From: Paracoccus denitrificans
Lineage (GTDB): Bacteria; Pseudomonadota; Alphaproteobacteria; Rhodobacterales; Rhodobacteraceae
Direction: 5' to 3'
NCBI GenBank assembly: GCA_005768755.1
Contig: VAFL01000004.1
Coordinates: 216,652 to 280,651 of the forward strand
DNA: 64,000 nucleotides
Each line of letters begins with the position of its first letter. Position 1 is the stretch's first letter. Under the pieces are notes generated by a model that was not told the DNA's origin, did no database searches, and saw only the letters and a list, made by a program, of their open reading frames with translations. A program made the translations under genes and the position numbers. Of the stretch, positions 16,441-24,751 are shown piece after piece.

Positions 16441-17676
16441 ATGGACGGCGATATTCGTGTCAACAGCTATGACGACGGTTCGGTCGATGCCCGCACCGAA
16501 GAGCAGGAAATCCGCAATTTCAACCTGAATTTCGGGCCTCAGCACCCGGCGGCCCATGGCGTGTTGCGCCTTGTCGTCGAACTTGACGGCGAGGTGGTCG
16601 AGCGCTGCGATCCCCATATCGGCCTGCTGCATCGCGGCACCGAAAAGCTTATGGAATCGCGCACTTACCTGCAGAACCTGCCGTATTTCGACCGGCTCGA
16701 CTATTCGTCACCGCAGAATCAGGAACATGCCTGGTGTCTGGCCATCGAAAAGCTGACCGGGATCGAGGCGACGCCGCGCGCCAAGATCATCCGCGTTCTC
16801 TTCAACGAGATGGGGCGGATTCTGAACCACCTTCTGGGCATCACCACCGGCGCGCTGGATATCGGCGCGCTGACACCGCCGCTTTGGGGGTTCAAGGCGC
16901 GCGAGGAACTGATGGTGTTCTGCGAACGCGCCTCGGGCGCGCGCCTGCACATGGCGTATTACCGGCCCGGTGGCGTGCATGAAGACCTGCCGCCCGATCT
17001 GATCGACGATATCGAAGCCTGGTGCGAGACTTTCCCGGCACTTGTCGACGACCTGAACACCCTGCTGACCGAAAACCGCATCGTGAAACAGCGCCTTGTT
17101 GATATCGGCATCGTGACCGAACAGGACGCGCTGAACTGGGGTTACACGGGCGTCATGGTCCGCGGCTCGGGCCTCGCATGGGATCTGCGCAAGTCGCAGC
17201 CCTATGATGGCTACGAGGAGTATGATTTCCAGATTCCCGTGGGCAAGAACGGCGATTGCTATGACCGGTATCTGGTCCGCATGGCCGAGATGCGCGAATC
17301 CTGCAAGATCATGAAGCAGGCGGTCGCAAAGCTGCGCGTGACGAAGGGTGATGTGCTGGCCCGAGGCAAGTTGGCCCCGCCGAAACGGACGGCGATGAAG
17401 ACGGACATGGAAAGCCTGATCCATCACTTCAAGTTGTATACCGAAGGGTTCAAGGTCCCCGCCGGCGAGGTCTATGCCGCAGTTGAGGCGCCCAAGGGCG
17501 AATTCGGCGTCTACCTGGTCTCGGACGGGACCAACAAGCCCTATCGCGCCAAGCTGCGTGCGCCGGGCTTTGCCCATTTGCAGTCGATGGACTGGATGGC
17601 GACCGGTCATATGCTGTCTGATATCCCGGCCTTCATCGCAACACTTGATATCGTGTTCGGCGAGGTTGACAGATGA
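16441..17676 (+). CDS. nuoD: NADH-quinone oxidoreductase subunit D
   Basis: 411 residues, the Nqo4 (49-kDa) homologue related to the hydrogenase large subunit. The quinone-site His region is NLNFGPQHPAAHGVLRL near the N-terminus, and the family C-terminal segment AFIATLDIVFGEVDR is intact. With NuoB it forms the quinone-reduction chamber. It begins three bases after nuoC and its stop overlaps, by four bases, a tiny lipoprotein gene. Confidence 0.98.
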   Translation: MDGDIRVNSYDDGSVDARTEEQEIRNFNLNFGPQHPAAHGVLRLVVELDGEVVERCDPHIGLLHRGTEKLMESRTYLQNLPYFDRLDYSSPQNQEHAWCLAIEKLTGIEATPRAKIIRVLFNEMGRILNHLLGITTGALDIGALTPPLWGFKAREELMVFCERASGARLHMAYYRPGGVHEDLPPDLIDDIEAWCETFPALVDDLNTLLTENRIVKQRLVDIGIVTEQDALNWGYTGVMVRGSGLAWDLRKSQPYDGYEEYDFQIPVGKNGDCYDRYLVRMAEMRESCKIMKQAVAKLRVTKGDVLARGKLAPPKRTAMKTDMESLIHHFKLYTEGFKVPAGEVYAAVEAPKGEFGVYLVSDGTNKPYRAKLRAPGFAHLQSMDWMATGHMLSDIPAFIATLDIVFGEVDR

Positions 17677-17816
17677 GCACGTTACGTGTGGTCGCGATCC
17701 TGGGCCTGTCATTGACGATGCTGGCTGCGTGTCAGCGTGACCCTGAACGCGGTTTGTCGGCAGAACGGGCAGGGCCACTTGTGCTGAACCCGCAGGCACC
17801 CCCGCCCGCGCGGTAA
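17673..17816 (+). CDS. predicted small lipoprotein (47 aa) between nuoD and nuoE
   Basis: The ATG overlaps the nuoD stop (ATGA). The protein starts with a hydrophobic signal (VVAILGLSLTMLAAC) that ends in a lipobox LAAC with Cys20. About 27 residues follow that are rich in Pro, Ala and Arg (LVLNPQAPPPAR). It would be a very small membrane-anchored lipoprotein of the entericidin or LPS-maintenance size class, but no family is recognised. The good lipobox and translational coupling argue that it is real. No role in complex I is known for it. Confidence 0.6.
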   Translation: MSTLRVVAILGLSLTMLAACQRDPERGLSAERAGPLVLNPQAPPPAR

Positions 17817-17913
17817 GTTGTTTTCCGGCCAGCATGGCCGGTGCCAGAGGAAGGGCAAAGCAGGTGGCGGGATGCCCCTGCTGATCGCCATAGTAAGGAA
17901 CGGATAGAAGAAG
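17817..17913 (+). other. 97-base spacer before nuoE with a short hairpin
   Basis: The largest gap so far within the operon. It contains an inverted repeat CCGGCC (17825-17830) / GGCCGG (17836-17841) with a five-base loop and no following T-run, so it is more likely an RNA-processing or stability element than a terminator. GGATAGAAGAAG before the nuoE ATG serves as ribosome-binding site. Confidence 0.3.
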
Positions 17914-19080
17914 ATGCTTCGCCGCCTCAGCCCCATCCAGCCGGACTCGTTCGAGTTCACGCCAGCGAACCTTGACTGGGCGCGGGCGCAGATGACCAAA
18001 TATCCCGAAGGTCGCCAGCAATCGGCCATCATTCCGGTTCTGTGGCGCGCGCAGGAACAGGAAGGCTGGCTGACCCGCGCCGCGATAGAATATTGCGCCG
18101 ATCTGCTGGGCATGGCCTATATACGTGCGCTGGAAGTCGCGACTTTCTACTTCATGTTCCAGCTGCAACCCGTTGGCACCGTTGCGCATATCCAAATTTG
18201 CGGCACGACGACCTGCATGATCTGTGGCGCCGGCGAACTGATTGCGGTCTGCAAAGAGAAGATCGCGCCGCAAGCGCATATGCTGTCCGAGGACGGCAAG
18301 TTTTCGTGGGAAGAGGTCGAGTGCCTGGCCGCTTGCGCGAATGCCCCCATGGCGCAGATCGGCAAGGATTACTACGAGGATCTGACGGCCGATAAGCTGG
18401 CCCAACTGATCGACGCGATGGCATCCGGCAAGGTTCCCGTTCCGGGCCCGCAGGACGGCCGCTTCTCGTCCGAGCCGAAAACAGGCCAGAACGCGCTGAT
18501 GGATCTGGTCCCGGCGTCAGAGGCTGATAACGCATCGGTCGCGCTGGCCATCGACCTGAAGGATACACTGAAGCGCATCGATGGGACCGAAGTGCCGATC
18601 CTCACGCCGTGGATTGCCCGGCCGGAAGGTGCTACAGACGATCAGACCGGCAAGAATACCCAAGCCGAGGAAGAGCCACGTCCCGCCGAAGGCCTTCCCG
18701 TCGACGAGACCGGCATCACGGAACAGGAAGCGCCGGTGGAATCTGCCGCAGCCCCCGAGAAAGAGGCTGAAGACGCCGCTGCGGTTGCCGATCGCGCCGA
18801 TGACCAGCCTGCCATCACCGGCCGCCAACCCCTGAAGCTGGAGGCGCCACGAGAGGGGGGGGCCGATGACCTGAAAGAAATTTCCGGTGTCGGTCCGTCG
18901 CTGGAGACGTTGCTTCACAGCCTTGGCATCTATCATTTCGATCAGATCGCAAATTGGGACGATGCGGAAATTGCCTGGGTTGACGAGAACCTGGAGGGCT
19001 TCAAGGGCCGGGTCAGCCGCGACGAATGGGTTCGGCAGGCGAGGCAATTTGTCAAGGAACGTGACGGCAAGACCAGCTAG
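17914..19080 (+). CDS. nuoE: NADH-quinone oxidoreductase subunit E with C-terminal helix-hairpin-helix extension
   Basis: 388 residues, about 150 longer than the classic Nqo2/NuoE. The N-terminal 240 residues are a normal thioredoxin-like [2Fe-2S] subunit (cluster N1a). Its four ligands are at Cys96, Cys101, Cys137 and Cys141 (CGTTTC; ECLAAC), with canonical spacing. From about residue 245 there is an acidic, Ala/Glu/Pro-rich linker. From about 318 comes a helix-hairpin-helix-like domain (DDLKEISGVGPSLETLL) closely resembling the end of the next encoded protein. Long NuoE forms are known in Rhodobacterales; the role of the extension is not established. ATG 17914 follows a purine-rich site. 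Confidence 0.97.
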   Translation: MLRRLSPIQPDSFEFTPANLDWARAQMTKYPEGRQQSAIIPVLWRAQEQEGWLTRAAIEYCADLLGMAYIRALEVATFYFMFQLQPVGTVAHIQICGTTTCMICGAGELIAVCKEKIAPQAHMLSEDGKFSWEEVECLAACANAPMAQIGKDYYEDLTADKLAQLIDAMASGKVPVPGPQDGRFSSEPKTGQNALMDLVPASEADNASVALAIDLKDTLKRIDGTEVPILTPWIARPEGATDDQTGKNTQAEEEPRPAEGLPVDETGITEQEAPVESAAAPEKEAEDAAAVADRADDQPAITGRQPLKLEAPREGGADDLKEISGVGPSLETLLHSLGIYHFDQIANWDDAEIAWVDENLEGFKGRVSRDEWVRQARQFVKERDGKTS

Positions 19081-19105
19081 AATCAACGATACCTCAACGG
19101 GGTGA

Positions 19106-20242
19106 ATGATGTTCAAGAACGAATGCTCTCGCAATTGCTGGCTGGCGGCCGCTGTGGTCGGCCTGGCCGTCTGGCTGTTCAACGCCACGTTGGTCGGCGG
19201 TTTCGTTCTGGGACTGATCGCGTTCGTTCTGCTTGGCTCTGCTCTGATCTGGCTGGTCTGCAACGGTCGCGGAGGCGCGACCGAGGATGCCGCGGTCATG
19301 GCCGGTGATGGAACTGCCCAGGCTTCTGTGGGGGATGGTGTGCTGCACCGGGCCGAGCAGGCGGTGGTCGACGCGAGCAACGCGTTTGCTACAGGCACCG
19401 CGGCCGCTGTCGCAAAGGGGCGCGAAGCCTGGCAGGACATGCGCGATGACGCGAAGACGCCAGATCGCGACGATGACAGTCGCAAAGATCGGCATGACGA
19501 CGATGACCATGACGACGATGACGATGACGATGACGATGAAAGCATCCTCGAACGTGCCGAGGAGCGTCTGGAAAAGGCGGGCGAAGCCGTAAAGGACGCA
19601 ATGGGGGCACTGGCCGCTCGCGGGAAAGAGGCGATCAGTTCCTTGAAATCGCGCAGTGAGGCCGAAGATCAGCCAACTGCCGAAGCACCGCCCGCCGCGC
19701 TGTCAGAAAGCGTTTCGCCGTCCGGCCAGTCAGCCGTCCCCACCGACCCGGCGGAGGCAGAGCACCGGGCCGAGCCGTCAGGTTCGGGCGTTGCGAAGTC
19801 AGAAGTTTCTCAGTCGGCACCTGTGGCAGAGCCCTCGCCCGCCAGGGACGAGGTGGAAGCGCTGACCGAAATGCCCGAGGATGTGCCGTCCAAATCCGAA
19901 ATTGAACAGGTCAAGGCGGAAAGCCCAACGCCCAGGACCGAAGCGGAGAAGCCGCAGGCGACACAGCCCGCAACCGGGATGTCCAGGACCGATGAAGCCG
20001 ACGACCTTAAGGAAATCAAGGGCATCGGCCCCGCGTTGGAGGCGACGCTGCACGAAAACGACGTGACCAGTTTCGCCCAGATCGCCGCGTGGAGCGAAAC
20101 CGATATCGACCATTACGCCGAACTGATCGGGCGCATGGGCGGTCGGATTCGTAGCGATGACTGGGTGGCGCAGGCCAAGGTTCTGGCGAAAGGGGGCGAG
20201 ACAGAGTTCTCGCGCCGGGTCGACAAGGGCGAGGTCTATTGA
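19106..20242 (+). CDS. membrane protein with acidic linker and helix-hairpin-helix domain, unknown function
   Basis: 378 residues. Residues about 10-50 form one or two helices (LAAAVVGLAVWLFNATLVGG; FVLGLIAFVLLGSALIWLV). A long, probably disordered region follows with an Asp-rich tract at residues 131-145, then Glu/Ala/Pro-rich sequence. The last 80 residues form a helix-hairpin-helix-like domain (DDLKEIKGIGPALEATL) matching the NuoE extension. A role anchoring or assembling complex I is suggested by position and the shared domain but is unproven. Starts at 19106 and 19109 are equivalent. Its stop overlaps the next gene (TGATG). Confidence 0.8.
   Translation: MMFKNECSRNCWLAAAVVGLAVWLFNATLVGGFVLGLIAFVLLGSALIWLVCNGRGGATEDAAVMAGDGTAQASVGDGVLHRAEQAVVDASNAFATGTAAAVAKGREAWQDMRDDAKTPDRDDDSRKDRHDDDDHDDDDDDDDDESILERAEERLEKAGEAVKDAMGALAARGKEAISSLKSRSEAEDQPTAEAPPAALSESVSPSGQSAVPTDPAEAEHRAEPSGSGVAKSEVSQSAPVAEPSPARDEVEALTEMPEDVPSKSEIEQVKAESPTPRTEAEKPQATQPATGMSRTDEADDLKEIKGIGPALEATLHENDVTSFAQIAAWSETDIDHYAELIGRMGGRIRSDDWVAQAKVLAKGGETEFSRRVDKGEVY
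19496..19540 (+). repeat. GAC/GAT codon repeat coding a poly-aspartate tract
   Basis: Fifteen consecutive codons, mostly alternating GAC and GAT with one CAT and a final GAA, within the preceding membrane-protein gene. It is a trinucleotide-type low-complexity repeat that keeps the frame if it expands or contracts. The product segment is almost pure Asp and could bind cations or simply be disordered. Confidence 0.85.
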
Positions 20243-20472
20243 TGGCTGTGCGCACGGCTCAGGATGCGGCACAGTTACGGCTGGCCGCGCTGGTCATGGC
20301 GGCAACTGCGCTTCTGTGGCTGGCAGCGAATTGGGCCGGGCAGCGTTTCGGCTGGCCGTCGAGCTATGCGTTCCTCGCGGATCTGGCCGCGATGGGTGGT
20401 TTTGTCTGGTCGCTGCTGGTGACCTGGCGTATCTGGCAGCGCAGCAAGTCGCGGCCGGGCAAGGAAGGATAA
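20242..20472 (+). CDS. small membrane protein, DUF5337-like
   Basis: 76 residues. The ATG at 20242 shares its first base with the preceding stop (TGATG). Two hydrophobic helices are visible (LAALVMAATALLWLAANWAG; FLADLAAMGGFVWSLLVTW) with a basic C-terminus (RSKSRPGKEG). From memory, proteins of this size and position in Rhodobacterales complex I operons are labelled DUF5337; that assignment was not checked. It ends six bases before nuoF, so it is surely co-translated with the operon. Function unknown. Confidence 0.78.
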   Translation: MAVRTAQDAAQLRLAALVMAATALLWLAANWAGQRFGWPSSYAFLADLAAMGGFVWSLLVTWRIWQRSKSRPGKEG

Positions 20473-20478
20473 GAACGG

Positions 20479-21777
20479 ATGCTGTTGCAGGATAAGGACA
20501 GGATTTTCCAGAACCTCTACGGGATGGGCGACCGTTCGCTGAAAGGCGCGATGTCGCGCGGCTGCTGGGATAACACGGCCGAGATCGTCTCGCGCGGGCG
20601 CGACAAGATCATCGAACAGATGAAGGCTTCGGGTCTGCGCGGTCGTGGCGGCGCGGGCTTTCCCACCGGGCTGAAATGGTCCTTCATGCCGAAGGAATCG
20701 GACGGCCGCCCGGCCTATCTGGTCATCAATGGCGACGAATCCGAACCGGCGACCTGCAAAGATCGTGAGATCATGCGCCATGATCCGCATACGCTGATCG
20801 AAGGCGCGCTGATCGCGAGTTTCGCGATGGGTGCGCACGCCGCCTATATCTATCTGCGCGGAGAGTTCATTCGTGAACGCGAAGCGCTGCAGACTGCGAT
20901 CAACGAATGCTATGACGCGGGTCTGTTGGGCAAGAATGCTGCGAAATCCGGCTGGGATTTCGACGTTTACGTCAATCACGGCGCCGGCGCCTATATCTGC
21001 GGCGAGGAAACCGCCCTGCTGGAATCGCTGGAAGGCAAGAAGGGCATGCCGCGCATGAAGCCGCCTTTCCCGGCGGGCTCCGGGCTGTACGGCTGCCCGA
21101 CAACAGTGAACAACGTCGAATCCATCGCCGTTGTGCCGACGATCCTGCGTCGCGGCCCGGAATGGTTCGCGGGCTTCGGTCGTCCGAACAATGCCGGCAC
21201 CAAGCTGTTCGGCCTGACGGGCCATGTAAACACGCCTTGCGTCGTCGAAGAAGCGATGTCGATCCCCATGCGCGAACTGATCGAGAAGCACGGGGGCGGT
21301 ATCAAGGGCGGCTGGAAAAATCTGAAGGCCGTGATTCCGGGCGGCGCATCTTGCCCTGTTCTGACTGCCGAAATGTGCGAAAATGCCATCATGGATTACG
21401 ACGGCATGAAAGAGCTGAAATCCAGCTTCGGCACCGCCTGCATGATCGTCATGGATCAGTCTGTTGACGTCATCAAGGCGATCTGGCGGCTGTCGGCCTT
21501 CTTCAAGCATGAAAGCTGCGGCCAGTGCACGCCCTGCCGCGAAGGCACCGGCTGGATGATGCGCGTGATGGAACGTCTGGTCACCGGCGAGGCCGAGGTC
21601 GAGGAAATCGACATGCTGCTGGATGTGACCAAACAGGTCGAGGGCCACACAATCTGCGCCTTGGGCGACGCGGCGGCATGGCCCATTCAGGGCCTGATCC
21701 GCAACTTCCGTGGCGAGATAGAGGATCGGCTGAAGGCCAAGAAAACCGGGCGCATGGGCGCCCTGGCGGCGGAGTAG
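20479..21777 (+). CDS. nuoF: NADH-quinone oxidoreductase subunit F
   Basis: 432 residues, the Nqo1 (51-kDa) homologue. It binds NADH and FMN and cluster N3. The FMN/NADH glycine-rich loop is GLRGRGGAGFPTGLKW near residue 55. The [4Fe-4S] ligands are Cys347, Cys350 and Cys353 (ESCGQCTPCREGTGW) with Cys393 (TICALGDAAAWP). With NuoE and NuoG it forms the electron-input module. It starts six bases after the small membrane protein and ends nine bases before a lipoprotein gene. Confidence 0.98.
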   Translation: MLLQDKDRIFQNLYGMGDRSLKGAMSRGCWDNTAEIVSRGRDKIIEQMKASGLRGRGGAGFPTGLKWSFMPKESDGRPAYLVINGDESEPATCKDREIMRHDPHTLIEGALIASFAMGAHAAYIYLRGEFIREREALQTAINECYDAGLLGKNAAKSGWDFDVYVNHGAGAYICGEETALLESLEGKKGMPRMKPPFPAGSGLYGCPTTVNNVESIAVVPTILRRGPEWFAGFGRPNNAGTKLFGLTGHVNTPCVVEEAMSIPMRELIEKHGGGIKGGWKNLKAVIPGGASCPVLTAEMCENAIMDYDGMKELKSSFGTACMIVMDQSVDVIKAIWRLSAFFKHESCGQCTPCREGTGWMMRVMERLVTGEAEVEEIDMLLDVTKQVEGHTICALGDAAAWPIQGLIRNFRGEIEDRLKAKKTGRMGALAAE

Positions 21778-21785
21778 GCGACAGA

Positions 21786-22211
21786 ATGACGACGAGAGAA
21801 ACAATCGGCCTTATCAGAAGATGCGCGTCCGGAACCTGCTTTATGCTGGGTGCTTTTGCGCTGGCTGGTTGTGGTGTCGAAGCGGATAACGCGTTCGACC
21901 CTGTCTTTCTGACGGCGAATGGCCTTGATCTGAAAATCTATTTCGAGCCCGACCTGATCTATGCTCCGGTTGCCGAGGTGGAAAATGGTGATGGCACCGT
22001 GTCAATTATCGAACCCATTTACGTTCCGGGAGGCCTTGCCGTGGCCCGCGTGGGCGGACTTTCACTGGTCGATAGCGACGAAGCCAATGCTCGGGAAGCG
22101 GCGGAGTATTATTGCGCAAAGATGGGCGAGCGCCCGATAACGTTCGGGTTCGCCGACGTTGGGGATCAAGATTCGCTTCGTGTCTGGCAGTTCCAGGGTT
22201 GCGACCGATGA
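21786..22211 (+). CDS. predicted lipoprotein of unknown function between nuoF and nuoG
   Basis: 141 residues. A signal with a hydrophobic core (FMLGAFALAGC) ends in the lipobox LAGC with Cys29. The mature part is about 113 residues and contains two more Cys (YYCAKMGERPIT; FQGCDR at the end), which could form a disulfide in the periplasm. No family recognised. It lies nine bases after nuoF with no terminator between, so it belongs to the operon. The segment PITFGFADVG recalls PITFADV in the secreted protein at 29744, a weak hint of common origin. Confidence 0.72.
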   Translation: MTTRETIGLIRRCASGTCFMLGAFALAGCGVEADNAFDPVFLTANGLDLKIYFEPDLIYAPVAEVENGDGTVSIIEPIYVPGGLAVARVGGLSLVDSDEANAREAAEYYCAKMGERPITFGFADVGDQDSLRVWQFQGCDR

Positions 22212-22299
22212 GACTCACGCTTTCCTCACCGCTCCGTGTCGGGCCGTCGGCCCGTGGCCGTGGTAAGGCTGTCTCCATAAGCAAATGGAGGCAGCAGCC

Positions 22300-22701
22300 A
22301 TGAAGAAACTGATCGCAATCGTCCTGACCGCCGCAACGCTCGCCCAGCCAGCGCTGGCGCAGGCGCCGCTTTCGCAGGAGCGTTACATCAATGACCGGCT
22401 GATCGCCGCGCGGGTGGCTGACCGCGTGCGCCGCGAATGCCCGTCAATCGACGCGCGCATCGTCTACGCCTGGGGGCAGGCGCGCGCGTTGAAACGCTAT
22501 GCGCAGGACAAGGGCTATTCCTCGGCCCAGATCGACGCATTTCTTGATAGCAAGCAGGACAAGGACCGCATCTATGCTGCGGCCGAGGACTATCTGACCC
22601 GTAACGGTGCGCGTAAGGGGGATGCCGAATCCTTCTGCCGCATCGGTCGGGCCGAAATCGCAAGCAAGTCGGTCGCCGGATCACTTCTGGTGGCCAAGTA
22701 A
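22300..22701 (+). CDS. exported small protein, DUF5333-like
   Basis: 133 residues from ATG 22300, which follows GGAGG; an upstream in-frame GTG-type start at 22285 is weaker. A signal peptide is clear (LIAIVLTAATLAQPALA with cleavage before QAPLS). The mature protein is helical in appearance with two Cys (RRECPSID; AESFCRIG). From memory it matches DUF5333, a Rhodobacterales family found in complex I operons; this was not checked. It ends ten bases before nuoG. Function unknown; a periplasmic location is predicted. Confidence 0.8.
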   Translation: MKKLIAIVLTAATLAQPALAQAPLSQERYINDRLIAARVADRVRRECPSIDARIVYAWGQARALKRYAQDKGYSSAQIDAFLDSKQDKDRIYAAAEDYLTRNGARKGDAESFCRIGRAEIASKSVAGSLLVAK

Positions 22702-22711
22702 GGACGTAAAC

Positions 22712-24736
22712 ATGGCAGATCTGCGCACAATCAAGATCGACGGCAAGGAAATCGAGGTCGATCCGAACCTGACCCTGATTCAGGCCTGCGAACTGGCCGG
22801 GGTCGAGATCCCGCGTTTCTGCTATCACGAACGGTTGTCCATCGCCGGCAACTGCCGCATGTGCCTGGTCGAAGTGGTGGGCGGCCCGCCCAAACCTGCC
22901 GCTTCTTGCGCGATGCAGGTCAAGGACCTGCGGCCCGGCCCGGAAGGCGCGCCGTCCGAGGTGCTGACCAATTCTCCGATGGTCAAGAAAGCCCGCGAAG
23001 GCGTGATGGAATTCCTGCTGATCAACCACCCGCTGGATTGCCCCATCTGCGATCAGGGCGGCGAATGTGACCTGCAGGATCAGGCGATGGCCTATGGCAT
23101 CGACTTCTCGCGCTATCGCGAACCCAAGCGCGCCAGTCAGGACCTGAACCTTGGTCCGCTGGTTGAAACGCATATGACTCGCTGCATTTCCTGCACGCGC
23201 TGCGTCCGCTTCACGACCGAAGTCGCGGGCATCACCCAGATGGGGCAGACCGGTCGCGGCGAAGACAGCGAGATCACCAGCTATCTGAACGAGACGCTGG
23301 CCTCGAACATGCAGGGCAATATCATCGACCTCTGCCCGGTCGGTGCGCTTGTGTCGAAGCCCTATGCCTTCACCGCCCGCCCGTGGGAGCTGACGAAGAC
23401 GGAAAGCATCGACGTCATGGACGCCCTTGGCAGCAATATCCGGGTCGATACCAAGGGCCGCGAAGTGATGCGTATCCTGCCGCGCAACAATGACGCGGTG
23501 AATGAGGAATGGATCAACGACAAGACCCGTTTCGTCTGGGATGGCCTGCGCCGTCAGCGGCTGGACAAGCCCTATATCCGTGAAAACGGCCGCCTGCGCC
23601 CGGCCAGCTGGGCGGAAGCCCTGTCGGCGGCGGCGGCCGCGATGAAGGGCGGCAAGCTGGCCGGACTTATCGGTGATCTTGTCCCGGTCGAAGCCGCGTT
23701 CAGCCTGAAGCAACTGGTCGAAGGACTGGGCGGGACGGTTGAATGTCGCGTCGACGGGGCGAAACTGCCGGCGGGCAACCGCTCGGGCTATGTCGGGACC
23801 GCAACCATTGCTGATATCGACGATGCGGCGATGATCCAGCTGATCGGGACCAACCCCAGAACCGAGGCGCCGGTATTGAATTCACGCATCCGCGCCGCAT
23901 GGGCGCGCGGCGCGAAAATCGGGCTGATCGGTGAAGCGGTCGATCTGACCTATGATCACGCACATTTGGGCAATGACCGCGCGGCGCTTGAAAAGCTGTC
24001 CTCGCAGGACATCAGTCAGGAAACGAAGGACAAGCCCACGCTGGTCATCGTCGGGCAGGGCGCGCTCTGTGACGCCGATGGCGAGGCCGTGCTGGCCCAT
24101 GCGATGCAACTGGCCGCGAATTCGCATTCGAAGCTGCTGGTGCTGCACACCGCTGCGGGTCGTGTCGGCGCGATGGATGTGGGTGCCGTGACCGACGGCG
24201 GGATCGACGCCGCGCTTGACGGGGCCGAGGTGGTCTTCAATCTGGGCGTGGACGAGGTTGACCTGGCCCCGGGCTCGTTCGTGATTTATCAGGGCAGCCA
24301 TGGTGATCGCGGTGCGCATCGCGCCGATATCATCCTGCCGGGCGCCTGCTATACTGAAGAAAACGCGCTGTTCGTGAATACCGAAGGTCGCCCCCAACTT
24401 GCGATGCGCGCGAATTTCGCGCCGGGCGATGCGCGCGAGAACTGGGCGATCCTGCGGGCCTTGTCGGCGGAACTGGGGCAGACACTGCCGTGGGACAGTC
24501 TGGCTGGTTTGCGCCGCGCGCTGATTGCCGAGGTTCCGCATCTGGCCGAGCTTGATGTCGTTGCCGAAACAGCGCTGCAGGCGCTTCCGGTTACGGCGAT
24601 GGACAGCGGCGCTTTCGGCTATGCCATCAAGGATTTTTACCTGACCAACGCGATCACACGCGCCTCTCCGCTGATGGCAGAATTGTCGGCCATGGCGGCA
24701 GCGCGCGCCGCCGACGGCAAACTGGCGGCGGAATAG
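22712..24736 (+). CDS. nuoG: NADH-quinone oxidoreductase subunit G
   Basis: 674 residues, the Nqo3 homologue. The N-terminal 2Fe-2S ferredoxin domain (cluster N1b) has CYHERLSIAGNCRMCLVE. Next come the His/Cys [4Fe-4S] cluster N5 region (HPLDCPICDQGGECDLQDQ) and the N4 ligands (CISCTRCVRFTTEV; DLCPVGAL). The remainder is a molybdopterin-oxidoreductase-like domain without its cofactor. No extra N7 cysteine motif was seen, as in most alphaproteobacteria. ATG 22712 begins MADLRTIKIDG. The frame extends further upstream, but that part overlaps the preceding gene. Confidence 0.98.
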   Translation: MADLRTIKIDGKEIEVDPNLTLIQACELAGVEIPRFCYHERLSIAGNCRMCLVEVVGGPPKPAASCAMQVKDLRPGPEGAPSEVLTNSPMVKKAREGVMEFLLINHPLDCPICDQGGECDLQDQAMAYGIDFSRYREPKRASQDLNLGPLVETHMTRCISCTRCVRFTTEVAGITQMGQTGRGEDSEITSYLNETLASNMQGNIIDLCPVGALVSKPYAFTARPWELTKTESIDVMDALGSNIRVDTKGREVMRILPRNNDAVNEEWINDKTRFVWDGLRRQRLDKPYIRENGRLRPASWAEALSAAAAAMKGGKLAGLIGDLVPVEAAFSLKQLVEGLGGTVECRVDGAKLPAGNRSGYVGTATIADIDDAAMIQLIGTNPRTEAPVLNSRIRAAWARGAKIGLIGEAVDLTYDHAHLGNDRAALEKLSSQDISQETKDKPTLVIVGQGALCDADGEAVLAHAMQLAANSHSKLLVLHTAAGRVGAMDVGAVTDGGIDAALDGAEVVFNLGVDEVDLAPGSFVIYQGSHGDRGAHRADIILPGACYTEENALFVNTEGRPQLAMRANFAPGDARENWAILRALSAELGQTLPWDSLAGLRRALIAEVPHLAELDVVAETALQALPVTAMDSGAFGYAIKDFYLTNAITRASPLMAELSAMAAARAADGKLAAE

Positions 24737-24751
24737 GGGCCAGAGGGTGGG

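Noticed and set aside
16708..18405. Minus-strand frame of 565 codons opposite nuoD and nuoE
   Set aside because: Antisense shadow of clearly conserved complex I genes; no ribosome-binding site or family match.
22241..22253. GGGCC-GTC-GGCCC hairpin before the DUF5333-like gene as a terminator
   Set aside because: Only five base pairs, no T-run, and the operon clearly continues with nuoG.
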